Assembly: GCA_051881315.1 (NCBI GenBank)
Contig: JBJEPQ010000010.1
Span: 1-52,000, forward strand
Length of the DNA: 52,000 nucleotides
DNA from: CAG-488 sp051881315
GTDB lineage: Bacteria > Bacillota > Clostridia > Oscillospirales > Acutalibacteraceae
Direction of reading: 5' to 3'
Position 1 is the stretch's first letter. Each line of letters starts with the position of its first letter. The notes below the pieces were generated by a model, which saw nothing but the letters and a program-made list of their open reading frames with translations, did no database searches and was not told the origin of the DNA. Shown here piece after piece: positions 7,088 through 15,551 of the stretch. The position numbers were made by a program, and so were the translations under genes.

Positions 7088-8374
7088 TTGCCTGAAATCA
7101 TACATAAGGTATTGAAAGAAAAAGAGGGCAGCTATTATACGATCGGTTTTCCCGTCCCGAAAAATGTTGTCAAAATAACGGTATCGTACGATTATCACAG
7201 GGGAACAAAGGGATTTATGAGCGATCTTCACCCCACCAACACCATTGATATCGGTCTTGAGGACGCTGACGGCCGTTTCCTCGGCTGGTCGGGAAGCGCA
7301 CATCAAAGCATCTATGTCGGCGAATTCGGTTCTACCCGAGGCTATCTTTCGGAGCCGATAATGCCCGGCGAATGGAAAATCATAGTCGGAGCATACCATG
7401 TTGCCGGCGAAAGCGTCGATGTGAAATACAGCATTGAATTTGAGTTCAGGAAAGAGCTTCTTTTGTTCGGAGATCTGCACATTCATTCCGACGCTTCCGA
7501 CGGTAAGTTTGATATCCACACCCTCGGCAAAATGGCTCAAAAAGCGAAGCTTGACTTCATAGGAATTGCTAATCATAATAATTTTGCCGAAAACTTTAAT
7601 CTGCCCAACATCGACGGTTTAACCTTTATCAAGGCGGTCGAGTGGACGCATTATAACGGTCATATAAACTTTTTCGGCGTTGCGGCACCGTTTGAAAATT
7701 CATTTATCTCAAACAGCTTTGAGGAAACGGAAAAGTTGATTTCCGATGCGAAAAAGCTCGGAGCTTTGATTTCGGTCAATCATCCGAAATGCAGATTTTG
7801 TCCGTACAAATGGGATAATTACGACTGTTTTGATATGATGGAAATATGGAACGGTCCTATGCGGCCGTCAAATCTTGACGCTATTGCTCTGTGGACAGAT
7901 TTGCTGAAAAAGGGTAAGCGTATTCCGATCGTCGGCGGCAGTGATTATCACCGTCCGCACTCGCTTGCACGTCTCGGAAACCCCGTGACAGCCGTTTACT
8001 CACAGTCAAGAAAAGCCGAAGATATTCTCACATCGCTGAGGAACGGCCGCTCTTTCGTAACAAGCTCCGTTGACGGAGTGAGACTGAATCTGGAATACGG
8101 AGAAGCGGTAATGGGCGGCGAAACAGTTTTCAAGCCCGGCGAAAAGCTCAAAATAACCGCAGAAAATATGAAAATGACTTCGTTGATTCTTGTAACGGAC
8201 AAATACGAAAAGAAGCTGTGCTCTCCGTCAAGCGGGAAATTAACTTTGACCGAAGAGCTTGACAGCGATGTCAGATTTGCTTACCTCAAAGCTGTCAGGG
8301 GCATAGGCAAATTTTCCGCTGTCTGCGCTGTGACAAATCCGATATACTTTAATAACAAGGAGGAATTAAATTGA
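7088..8374 (+). CDS. PHP-domain metal-dependent hydrolase, CehA/McbA type
   Basis: A 428-aa protein. After a beta-rich N-terminal domain (about 1-130) comes a PHP phosphoesterase domain: GDLHIHSDASDG, IANHNNF, SVNHPK and GSDYHRPHS supply the metal-binding His/Asp residues. Relatives hydrolyse phosphoester or other ester bonds with bound metals. The frame is open from 7037, but the TTG at 7088, seven or fewer bases after AGAGGTGAT, is the better start. Its TGA overlaps the TTG start of the transporter gene (TTGA), which implies translational coupling. Placed in a sugar operon, it probably acts on an imported sugar derivative; the substrate is unknown. Confidence 0.85.
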   Translation: MPEIIHKVLKEKEGSYYTIGFPVPKNVVKITVSYDYHRGTKGFMSDLHPTNTIDIGLEDADGRFLGWSGSAHQSIYVGEFGSTRGYLSEPIMPGEWKIIVGAYHVAGESVDVKYSIEFEFRKELLLFGDLHIHSDASDGKFDIHTLGKMAQKAKLDFIGIANHNNFAENFNLPNIDGLTFIKAVEWTHYNGHINFFGVAAPFENSFISNSFEETEKLISDAKKLGALISVNHPKCRFCPYKWDNYDCFDMMEIWNGPMRPSNLDAIALWTDLLKKGKRIPIVGGSDYHRPHSLARLGNPVTAVYSQSRKAEDILTSLRNGRSFVTSSVDGVRLNLEYGEAVMGGETVFKPGEKLKITAENMKMTSLILVTDKYEKKLCSPSSGKLTLTEELDSDVRFAYLKAVRGIGKFSAVCAVTNPIYFNNKEELN

Positions 8375-9693
8375 GTACACCCGATACAACAATCAAAAAA
8401 AGAACCTCGCCGTTTCGTTACGGAATAGGTATGTTCGGTACCTCTATACCGATCAATATGTTCAAATCCTTTGCCGCCATATTCTATGTCGATATGCTCG
8501 GACTGGATATGAAAAAATACTCGCTTGTTCTTCTCATCTACACCTTCGTTGACGCAATAGATAATCCGGTTTACGGTTTCCTTTCTGACAGAACACGTAC
8601 AAAATGGGGCAGACGCAGACCTTGGCTTATCATAGGCACTCCCCTGCTGGTTCTGTCGTTTATCCTTTTCTTCAACGTTCCGTCCTTTATCAGCAGTGAA
8701 AAAGGCTCGCTGTTTATCTATATGCTGCTGATGTATATTCTGACCGGTACCCTCGATTCGCTTATCAATGCGAACTACGGTGCGCTCTTCCCCGAGCTGT
8801 TCCCAAACGATACCGAGCGGGCTAAAACAAACGCAATACGTCAGGTCTTTCAGCTTCTCGCAATGGTTATCAGTATAGCTCTTACCCCGGTGATAACAAA
8901 GGCTCTCGGCTATCAGCTTACCGCCCTTATTTACGGCTTGATCGCTCTTGTTGTAATTCTGTATTGCACACTCGGCTGTCGGGAAAATCTTGAATATGAG
9001 GAAACCGAGAAACCAAAGCTTATCGCAAGTATCATTGCACTCGTTACAAATCCGAAATTCTGGATATTCGGACTTGCCGGAGCATTCTACTCGGCGGCCT
9101 TTGCTCTTATTTCGCAGGCCATACCTTTCTATGTAAAATACACGCTCAAACTTGACAGCAGTATGACTACCGTTATGCTCGGAGTTGTACTGTTCGTTGC
9201 GGTAATCGGCATAATCGTCTGGTCGGTAGTCATCAAAAAGGTTGAGGTTATCAAAATATGGAGACTCGGCTTTATGATTATGGCAATCGGTTTCGTTCCG
9301 CTGTATTTTGCAAAAAATCTTGCAACGGCAATCGTCATTGAATGTGTAATGGGCTTCGGAATTGCAAGCTGTCTTATCACAATGGACTGCATCGGAGCTA
9401 AGATTGTTGACGACGATTATGCCCGCCACGGAATAAGGCGTGAGGGTATAATCAACAGCCTTGTGGGAGTTATGAACAGGCTTAACGGTCTTTTCACCTC
9501 GCTTGCATTCTATGTTACATCCGAAGCCTTCGGCTTTGTAAGCGGCGACGAGCCGGGCGATAATCCCGGTACGGCGGCAAAAATGCTTCTTTGCGTTTTC
9601 CCGTTCATCGCAATGGTTTGTGCAAGCATCTTTTCATTCTTCCTCAAGTTTAAAAAGGACGGCAATAATAATGAGCAGATATCTGATAATTAA
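8371..9693 (+). CDS. GPH-family (MelB-like) sugar:cation symporter
   Basis: A 440-aa inner-membrane MFS transporter with about 12 hydrophobic segments. The family signature after TM2 is clear: DAIDNPVYGFLSDRTRTKWGRRRPW. GPH proteins import glycosides or oligosaccharides with H+ or Na+. The start is TTG, four-base overlap with the preceding stop, after AAGGAGG; the 3' end overlaps the deacetylase gene by 23 bases. The three genes therefore form a tight operon for import and processing of a sugar. No specificity can be read. Confidence 0.9.
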   Translation: MSTPDTTIKKRTSPFRYGIGMFGTSIPINMFKSFAAIFYVDMLGLDMKKYSLVLLIYTFVDAIDNPVYGFLSDRTRTKWGRRRPWLIIGTPLLVLSFILFFNVPSFISSEKGSLFIYMLLMYILTGTLDSLINANYGALFPELFPNDTERAKTNAIRQVFQLLAMVISIALTPVITKALGYQLTALIYGLIALVVILYCTLGCRENLEYEETEKPKLIASIIALVTNPKFWIFGLAGAFYSAAFALISQAIPFYVKYTLKLDSSMTTVMLGVVLFVAVIGIIVWSVVIKKVEVIKIWRLGFMIMAIGFVPLYFAKNLATAIVIECVMGFGIASCLITMDCIGAKIVDDDYARHGIRREGIINSLVGVMNRLNGLFTSLAFYVTSEAFGFVSGDEPGDNPGTAAKMLLCVFPFIAMVCASIFSFFLKFKKDGNNNEQISDN

Positions 9694-10543
9694 TGCAGAT
9701 GATTTCGGATACAATCCTGAGCAGACAAGAGCTATTGACGAGCTTTATTCAGAAGGACTGATATCCTCGACCTCGCTTATGTCCGTTGCTCCCGACGCAA
9801 AAGCCGCCGCAGAAATTGCAAACAGGAAAAACTACCCTGTCGGTATTCATCTTACATTAAATTCCGACAGCGAAACAAGCCGCTGGCAAAGTCTGAGCGG
9901 TGCAAAATCGCTCTCGGACGGCAGAGGATTTTATTCCGATCAGCTCGGGCTTGCGTTGCATCTTAGGCGCAAGGACGTTGCCGCCGAGCTTGAGGCACAG
10001 TATAAATTTGCTGAAAATGCAGGCTGCGTAATTGACCACGCCGACAATCACAGCGCAACAATGTACGGAATAAACGGCAGGCGTTTTTATATTGACGCAT
10101 ACGATTTTTGTCAAAGACATTCCCTGCCCTACAGATACCCTAAGTCTGCCGATTTTATTGAAAGACAGCTCGGCAGGAAGGTTCCGTCTCCGATTCTTAT
10201 GCTTCATCGAAAAATGGTAAACGAGGGGTTAAAGCGAAATATTGTTTTGCTTGACGACTTGGTTTTCAACCCATGGAATATGCAAAGAATAGGCAACAAA
10301 GACGTTTTGCTGAAATATTATCTCGATGCGGTTGAGAATTGCCGTGAGGGTGTTACCGAAATCTTTCTGCACCCCTCCTACCCTCTTGACAATACCGAAG
10401 CTCAGGGAGAATGGACAAAGCGTATATTTGAATTTGAGATTTTGAAAAGCGGTGCCTTGCTTGAAAAGGCAAAAAAAGAAAACGTCAAAGTAATTTCATG
10501 GTCACAAATTAAGGAATACGCTTCAAATCATTCGGCTGTCTGA
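9671..10543 (+). CDS. ChbG/YdjC-family carbohydrate deacetylase
   Basis: A 290-aa cytoplasmic enzyme of the YdjC fold. Characterised relatives (ChbG) remove N-acetyl groups from chitooligosaccharides with a metal ion. The metal/catalytic motif NADDFG (Asp10-Asp11), GIHLTL (His60) and DHADNHS are present. The longer open frame is rejected because ATG 9671 follows AAGGACGG and starts exactly with the family's first strand. It overlaps the transporter gene by 23 bases. With that transporter it suggests import of an N-acetylated or related oligosaccharide; this is inference. Confidence 0.88.
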   Translation: MSRYLIINADDFGYNPEQTRAIDELYSEGLISSTSLMSVAPDAKAAAEIANRKNYPVGIHLTLNSDSETSRWQSLSGAKSLSDGRGFYSDQLGLALHLRRKDVAAELEAQYKFAENAGCVIDHADNHSATMYGINGRRFYIDAYDFCQRHSLPYRYPKSADFIERQLGRKVPSPILMLHRKMVNEGLKRNIVLLDDLVFNPWNMQRIGNKDVLLKYYLDAVENCREGVTEIFLHPSYPLDNTEAQGEWTKRIFEFEILKSGALLEKAKKENVKVISWSQIKEYASNHSAV

Positions 10544-10569
10544 TCCGCAAATGTAAGCAATATAAAAAA

Positions 10570-10605
10570 ACTGCAAGCTCTCCGAAAATGATAGCTTGCA
10601 GTTCT
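10570..10605 (+). terminator. Hairpin ending the PHP/GPH/ChbG operon
   Basis: ACTGCAAGCT (10570-10579) pairs exactly with AGCTTGCAGT (10593-10602). A short TCTTATT tail follows. Confidence 0.65.
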
Positions 10606-10614
10606 TATTATTAG

Positions 10615-10658
10615 ATTAAAAAAGCAGACAACCTTTCGGTTATCTGCTTTCGTTTTTT
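10615..10658 (-). terminator. Terminator of secG (probably bidirectional)
   Basis: AAAGCAGACAACC pairs with GGTTATCTGCTTT around a TTTC loop. On the minus strand the stem is followed by TTTTTTAATC just after the secG stop; T-runs exist on both sides. Confidence 0.8.
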
Positions 10659-10667
10659 GTAAGAATA

Positions 10668-10919
10668 TCAATAAGCGAACATGAAATAGATTGTTACGCC
10701 AAGCGTAAGAATAAAGAATGCGATTGCTGAAATCTTGGTAAGCTTAACAAGCTTCTGCTCCATTGTCCTGCCCTTGCTCTTGCCGAAGAATGTGTCGGCA
10801 CCGCCGGAAATAGCTCCCGAAAGACCTGCCGAGCGGCTCTCCTGAAGAAGAACAACAATTATAAGAAAAATAGCAAGGATTATAAGAACAGCTCCTAAAA
10901 CGTACTGTAAAGCGCTCAT
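10668..10919 (-). CDS. secG: Protein-export membrane protein SecG
   Basis: An 83-aa subunit of the SecYEG translocon that aids preprotein export. Two transmembrane helices (about 5-25 and 55-78) flank the conserved cytoplasmic loop LLQESRSAGLSGAISGGADTFFGKSKGRT. The ATG at 10919 lies seven bases after GGAGG and is preferred over the in-frame TTG two codons upstream. It has its own promoter and terminator and stands alone. Confidence 0.95.
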   Translation of the reverse strand: MSALQYVLGAVLIILAIFLIIVVLLQESRSAGLSGAISGGADTFFGKSKGRTMEQKLVKLTKISAIAFFILTLGVTIYFMFAY

Positions 10920-10951
10920 AATCAAACCTCCATAAGTATTTTTACCGATTT

Positions 10952-10980
10952 ATTTTAGCATACCCTTTCAGAAAATGCAA
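10952..10980 (-). promoter_or_regulatory. secG promoter
   Basis: On the minus strand TTGCAT (10980-10975), 17 bases, then TAAAAT (10957-10952), about 30 bases before the ribosome site. Confidence 0.65.
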
Positions 10981-11058
10981 GAGAAATTACCATAATTTTT
11001 TTTATTTCGGCATACATTTCCCGTAATTATTCAAAAATATCGGGTTATCATAGAGTTA

Positions 11059-11156
11059 GGCGGTCAAAAAGACCGCCGGCGGAAAAGATAAAATTTGAAG
11101 CGTTTGCGATTTTTCCGCCGTTCGCCGTTCTCTTTTCGGAGGGAACGGCGGATTTT
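11059..11156 (-). terminator. Hairpin pair after the topoisomerase A gene
   Basis: CGCCGTTC (11123-11130) pairs with GAACGGCG (11143-11150), with outer CCGCCGTT/AACGGCGG alternatives; a second hairpin GGCGGTC/GACCGCC lies at 11059-11077. They follow directly the stop at 11157. The clearest T-run is on the plus strand, so termination for the minus-strand gene is probable, not certain. Confidence 0.55.
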
Positions 11157-13394
11157 TTATATCAGCGAAAGCTGTTCGCCAGCGTCCTCGGCACTCAGGG
11201 TTGCGCCTGCCGCCGGGAGATTTTTCGTCTTGTATCTGTACGGCTTTGCGAACTCACCCGGATTGTAATCTCTGACGAGCTTTACAACATGGCCTTTCTT
11301 GAGCGTCATAACCGCAACGCCCTGCGTGTCCTTTGTGGTTTTCGGAGCGATCGCACCCGTATTGAACAGAAGCAGTCTGCCTGCCGTTGATTCAAGGACA
11401 AGATCGCAGTCCTCCTCGACCTTTCTCACGGCAACAAGAGGCGACTTATTGCTGTAAGCCTTGATGAGCTTCTTTCTGTTCGTCTTGGTCTGATAAGAAG
11501 CAAGATCGACCTTTGCCGCTTTTCCGTTTTCAAAGAAGAACATTACATAACCCTTGTAATCCTTGGTCGGGAGCATATAAAAGGTGTTTTCGCCGCTGTC
11601 CATTTCAAGCTTTGTGGCGACGAAATCTCCAAGCTGGCTCGCCTTGCCGAGGTCAAAATCAGCCGCCTTGGCTTTATAAACCTGACACTGATCCGTGAAG
11701 AACAGTATATCCGTATTGTTTGTCGCCTCGACCTCAAGCAGCATCGAGTCGCCCTCTTTGAGCTTCTGATCTCCGCTTGTTCTGAGAGCCTGCGGTGTTA
11801 TCTTTTTGAAATAGCCCTCCTTGGAGAAGAAAAGATTTACGGGGAAATCGGGGATTTCCTCCTCAGTCTCCTCCTCGGCAATTTCTGAGGCAAAAACAAT
11901 CTGAGTGCGTCTGTCCTGACCGTATTTCTTTGCGATATCGGTCAGCTCATTGACGATGATCTTCTTGATCTTCGACTTGTGAGCAAGAATATCCTCCATC
12001 TTTTCAATGTCGGCTCTGAGCTGTTCGATATCCTGAGTTCTCTTGAGAATGTACTCACGGTTGAGGTGTCTGAGCTTGATTTCCGCAACATAGTTTGCCT
12101 GAATTTCGTCGATGCCGAAGCCGATCATAAGGTTCGGCACAACCTCGCTCTCCTCCTCGGTCGAGCGGATAATCTTTATCGCCTTATCGATATCAAGCAG
12201 AATCTTCTGCAAGCCCTCCAAAAGATGAAGCTTGTCCTTTGCCTTGCTGAGATCGAAGTAAACCCTGCGCTTGACGCACTCCGTTCTGAAAGCGATCCAC
12301 TCGTTGAGTATCTCGGCAACTCCCATAACCTTCGGTGCGCCTGCGATCAGCACATTGAAGTTGCAGGAGAAGGTGTCCTCAAGCGAGGTGACCTTATAAA
12401 GCTTCTGCATCAGCTTGTCGGGATCGGTTCCCTTTTTGATATCTATTGTAATTTTCAGTCCCGACTTATCCGTCTCGTCTCTGATATCATTGATTTCGCG
12501 AAGTGAACCTGACTTGAATTTTTCGATAACCTTGTCGATAATCGCTTCGGCTGTCGTAGTCGGCGGAATTTCCGTGATGTCAATGCACTTGCCGTCCTTG
12601 TCATATTTGTACTTTGCCCTGACCTTAAAGCCGCCTCGTCCCGTCTTGTAAATTGTGTCGATGGTCTCCCTGTCATAGAGCAGAAGTCCGCCGCCTGCAA
12701 AGTCGGGAGCCTTCAGCGTTTCGGAAATATCGGCTTCGGGATCCTTGATAAGAGCAATCGTGGTTTCGCAAAGCTCTCTGAGGTTAAAGGGACAAATCGA
12801 GCTTGCCATACCTACGGCGATACCCGTTGTCGGGTTGGCAAGTATGCTCGGAAAGCGCACGGGCAGAAGCGACGGCTCTTTCATCGTGTTGTCGTAGTTA
12901 TCGACAAAATCAACCGTGTCCTTGTCAATATCGGCAAAAAGCTCGGAGCAAATAGGTGCAAGCTTTGCCTCGGTATATCTCGGAGCCGCCCACTGCATAT
13001 CCCTTGAATAAGCCTTACCGAAGTTACCCTTGGAGTCCACAAAGGGGAGCAAAAGAGCCTCATAGCCTCTTGAAAGTCTTACCATTGTGTCATAGATTGC
13101 GGCGTCACCGTGGGGATTGAGCTTCATCGTCTGACCGACGATATTTGCCGACTTAGTCCTTGCGCCGTTGAGAAGTCCCATTTTATACATTGTGTAAAGG
13201 AGCTTTCTGTGCGAGGGCTTGAAGCCGTCAATTTCGGGAATTGCACGGGAGAGAATAACGCTCATCGCATAGGGCATATAGTTCGTTTCGAGCGTCTCGG
13301 TGATATTCTGACGTAATACGTCGCCTGCGCCGAGAATATGGGTGTTGGGATCCATTTCCTCAACGGGCGTTTCGGTTTTCTTTTTCTTTGCCAT
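11157..13394 (-). CDS. Type IIA DNA topoisomerase subunit A (ParC/GyrA-like)
   Basis: A 745-aa subunit that cuts and rejoins both DNA strands with subunit B. The catalytic tyrosine is Tyr140 in AAPRYTEAKL. The DNA-gate helix reads PHGDAAIYDT: the Ser where quinolones are anchored in E. coli GyrA (Ser83) is Ala98, while the acidic residue (Asp102) is kept. A coiled-coil tower region (about 340-480) and a short C-terminal domain follow; I do not see a GyrA-box, so Topo IV-type decatenation is more likely than gyrase. Its ATG follows GAGAGGTGATATT, 13 bases after the subunit B stop. Confidence 0.9.
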   Translation of the reverse strand: MAKKKKTETPVEEMDPNTHILGAGDVLRQNITETLETNYMPYAMSVILSRAIPEIDGFKPSHRKLLYTMYKMGLLNGARTKSANIVGQTMKLNPHGDAAIYDTMVRLSRGYEALLLPFVDSKGNFGKAYSRDMQWAAPRYTEAKLAPICSELFADIDKDTVDFVDNYDNTMKEPSLLPVRFPSILANPTTGIAVGMASSICPFNLRELCETTIALIKDPEADISETLKAPDFAGGGLLLYDRETIDTIYKTGRGGFKVRAKYKYDKDGKCIDITEIPPTTTAEAIIDKVIEKFKSGSLREINDIRDETDKSGLKITIDIKKGTDPDKLMQKLYKVTSLEDTFSCNFNVLIAGAPKVMGVAEILNEWIAFRTECVKRRVYFDLSKAKDKLHLLEGLQKILLDIDKAIKIIRSTEEESEVVPNLMIGFGIDEIQANYVAEIKLRHLNREYILKRTQDIEQLRADIEKMEDILAHKSKIKKIIVNELTDIAKKYGQDRRTQIVFASEIAEEETEEEIPDFPVNLFFSKEGYFKKITPQALRTSGDQKLKEGDSMLLEVEATNNTDILFFTDQCQVYKAKAADFDLGKASQLGDFVATKLEMDSGENTFYMLPTKDYKGYVMFFFENGKAAKVDLASYQTKTNRKKLIKAYSNKSPLVAVRKVEEDCDLVLESTAGRLLLFNTGAIAPKTTKDTQGVAVMTLKKGHVVKLVRDYNPGEFAKPYRYKTKNLPAAGATLSAEDAGEQLSLI

Positions 13395-13407
13395 AATATC
13401 ACCTCTC

Positions 13408-15390
13408 TCAGCTTAAATCGAGCATATCAATGTAAAGATGTCCGTTGTCGGCGATATGCTCCTTTCGTCCGACAAGGTTGTCTCCTAAAAGCATATCGAA
13501 GATCTGAGCAGTTCTTTCGGCATCTTCGGGAAGTATCTCAACAAGACGGCGTGTCTTAGGATTCATTGTTGTCATCCACATCATATCCGCCTCGTTTTCA
13601 CCGAGTCCCTTGGAGCGCTGAATGGTGTATTTCTGATTTCCGATCTCCTCAAGAGCCTGAGTTTTTTCCTTTTCGGTATATGCGAACCAGACCTGATCCT
13701 TTGTGTTTATCTCATAAAGCGGAGTTTCCGCAATAAAGACCTTGCCCTCCTCGATGAGAGTCGGCATAAGTCGGTAAATCATCGTAAGTATAAGCGTTCT
13801 GATCTGGAAACCGTCAACATCGGCATCGGTGCAGATGATAACCTTGCTGTACCTGAGCATATCAATGTTGAACTCGGCAAGTCCCTTCATCGCCTTTGAC
13901 TTGACCTCAACTCCGCAGCCGAGCACCTTGATAAGATCGGTTATGATTTCGCTTTTGAAAATCTTGTCATACTCACATTTCAGGCAGTTAAGTATCTTGC
14001 CTCTGACGGGCATAAGAGCCTGAAATTCCGAGTTTCTCGCCTGCTTACAGGCTCCGAGAGCCGAGTCACCCTCCACGATGAAAAGCTCACGTTCGCTCGA
14101 GTCCTTCGTTCTGCAATCAACGAATTTCTGCACCCTGTTGGCGAGGTCGTTCGAGGTTGCAAGCGTCTTTTTAAGGCTCTGTCTGGTTGTCTCCGCCTTG
14201 ACGCGGCTTCGCATATTGACGAGCACCTGATTGGCGATCTTCTCCGCCTCAGCCTTGTTTTCGATGAAATAAATCTCAAGCTGATGCTTGAAGAAATCAG
14301 TCATCGCTTCCTGAATAAACTTGTTTGTGATCGCCTTTTTCGTCTGATTTTCGTATGAGGTCTGAGTTGAGAACGACGAAACAACAAGTATCATACAGTC
14401 CTCGATGTCCTCGAACTTGATCTTAGGATCGCTTTTAACATATTTTCCGTTCGCCTTTAAGTACGCGTCGATCTGATAGGTAAAGGCGTTCCTGACCGCC
14501 TTTTCGGGCGCACCGCCGTACTCAAGCCAGCTTGAATTGTGGTAGTATTCCTTGAGCTGGTTTTTATTTGAAAAGCACAGAGCGGAATTGATAAGCACCT
14601 TGTAGTCGCTGAGATCCTCACGGTCTCTGCCGACTCTCTCCGCTTTCCATGTCTGTACCTCGGTCATTGCGCTTTCGCCTGCAATCTCCTTGACATAATC
14701 GGAAATTCCGTCCGAATAGCAGTATTCAAAGGTTTCAAACTGAGTTTTATTGAGCTGATTTTTAAGTATAAACTTAACACCTGCGTTGACGATCGCCTGA
14801 CGCTTGATTGTGTTCTGATAATATTCAAGCGGAATATCAATATCGGTGAACACCTTGAGGTCGGGACGCCACTTGATGCGTGAGCCGGTGTCCCTCTTGG
14901 TGTATTTTTCCTTTTCCATCTCGCCGACGGGGTTGCCCTTTTTAAAATTGAGCTTGTAGCACCAGCCGTCACGGTGGATCTCAGCCTCCATGTATTCGGA
15001 CGCAAACTGAGTGGCGCAAAGTCCCAGTCCGTTCAGTCCGAGGGAATACTCATAACTGCCGCCGTTGTTGGTGTTGTACTTACCGCCTGCATAGAGGGTG
15101 CAGAAAACAAGCTTCCAGTTGAAGCTCTTTTCTTTCTCGTTGTAATCGACGGGAATACCTCTGCCGAAGTCCTGAACTTCGACGGATTTGTCGAGGAAAC
15201 GGGTGATAACGATTTTGTCGCCGAAGCCCTCACGAGCCTCGTCAATCGAGTTTGATAAAATCTCAAAAACGGAATGTTGGCAACCCTCCAGTCCGTCCGA
15301 ACCGAAGATAACGGCAGGACGTTTACGGACCTGATCCGGTCCCTTGAGCGCCACAATGTCGTTATTGCCGTAGCTTGTCTTTTTTGCCAT
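13408..15390 (-). CDS. Type IIA DNA topoisomerase subunit B (ParE/GyrB-like)
   Basis: A 660-aa ATPase subunit paired with the downstream A subunit. The GHKL ATP site (SNSIDEAREGFG, DFGRGIP, LNGLGLCATQF) lies in the first 120 residues; the TOPRIM motifs are EGDSALGACKQARN near residue 430 and TDADVDGFQIRT near 515. Both differ a little from the usual EGDSAGGSAKQGRD/DGAHIRT, so it belongs to a divergent ParE-like branch. Genes B then A, 13 bases apart, form an operon remote from any dnaA/oriC genes, consistent with the cell's second type II enzyme. The ATG follows AGGAGTG. Confidence 0.88.
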   Translation of the reverse strand: MAKKTSYGNNDIVALKGPDQVRKRPAVIFGSDGLEGCQHSVFEILSNSIDEAREGFGDKIVITRFLDKSVEVQDFGRGIPVDYNEKEKSFNWKLVFCTLYAGGKYNTNNGGSYEYSLGLNGLGLCATQFASEYMEAEIHRDGWCYKLNFKKGNPVGEMEKEKYTKRDTGSRIKWRPDLKVFTDIDIPLEYYQNTIKRQAIVNAGVKFILKNQLNKTQFETFEYCYSDGISDYVKEIAGESAMTEVQTWKAERVGRDREDLSDYKVLINSALCFSNKNQLKEYYHNSSWLEYGGAPEKAVRNAFTYQIDAYLKANGKYVKSDPKIKFEDIEDCMILVVSSFSTQTSYENQTKKAITNKFIQEAMTDFFKHQLEIYFIENKAEAEKIANQVLVNMRSRVKAETTRQSLKKTLATSNDLANRVQKFVDCRTKDSSERELFIVEGDSALGACKQARNSEFQALMPVRGKILNCLKCEYDKIFKSEIITDLIKVLGCGVEVKSKAMKGLAEFNIDMLRYSKVIICTDADVDGFQIRTLILTMIYRLMPTLIEEGKVFIAETPLYEINTKDQVWFAYTEKEKTQALEEIGNQKYTIQRSKGLGENEADMMWMTTMNPKTRRLVEILPEDAERTAQIFDMLLGDNLVGRKEHIADNGHLYIDMLDLS

Positions 15391-15432
15391 GTTTACACTC
15401 CTATAATAAAATTTGATAAAACGCTAAATTAT

Positions 15433-15462
15433 ATTTTACACTATATATTGTGGTTTAGTCAA
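15433..15462 (-). promoter_or_regulatory. Promoter of the topoisomerase operon
   Basis: Minus strand TTGACT (15462-15457), 18 bases, TAAAAT (15438-15433), about 45 bases before the ATG. Confidence 0.55.
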
Positions 15463-15491
15463 GTCTTTTTGCATATCGGGAGCCGAACCGC

Positions 15492-15541
15492 AAAAAGGGA
15501 TCGCCGCAATCAGCTTTATTTTGCTCAGGGCGGCAACCCCT
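15492..15541 (-). terminator. Terminator of the addBA operon
   Basis: On the minus strand AGGGGTTGCCGC pairs with GCGGCGATCCCT (two G-U pairs), with an inner AGC/GCT, and is followed by TTTTT. The arm resembles the ends of the terminator-like repeat family described at 22475 and 45825. Confidence 0.8.
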
Positions 15542-15551
15542 CTTTGATAAA

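Noticed and set aside
6893..7576. 227-codon minus-strand open frame
   Set aside because: Antisense to the PHP gene and crosses the divergent promoter region.
8281..9429. 382-codon minus-strand open frame
   Set aside because: It is the antisense shadow of the GPH symporter gene, rich in Cys/His/Tyr in a way typical of shadows, with no ribosome site.
15496..15541. Sixth copy of the MITE-like repeat
   Set aside because: Only one hairpin arm resembles the family ends; the rest does not, so I describe it as the addA terminator.
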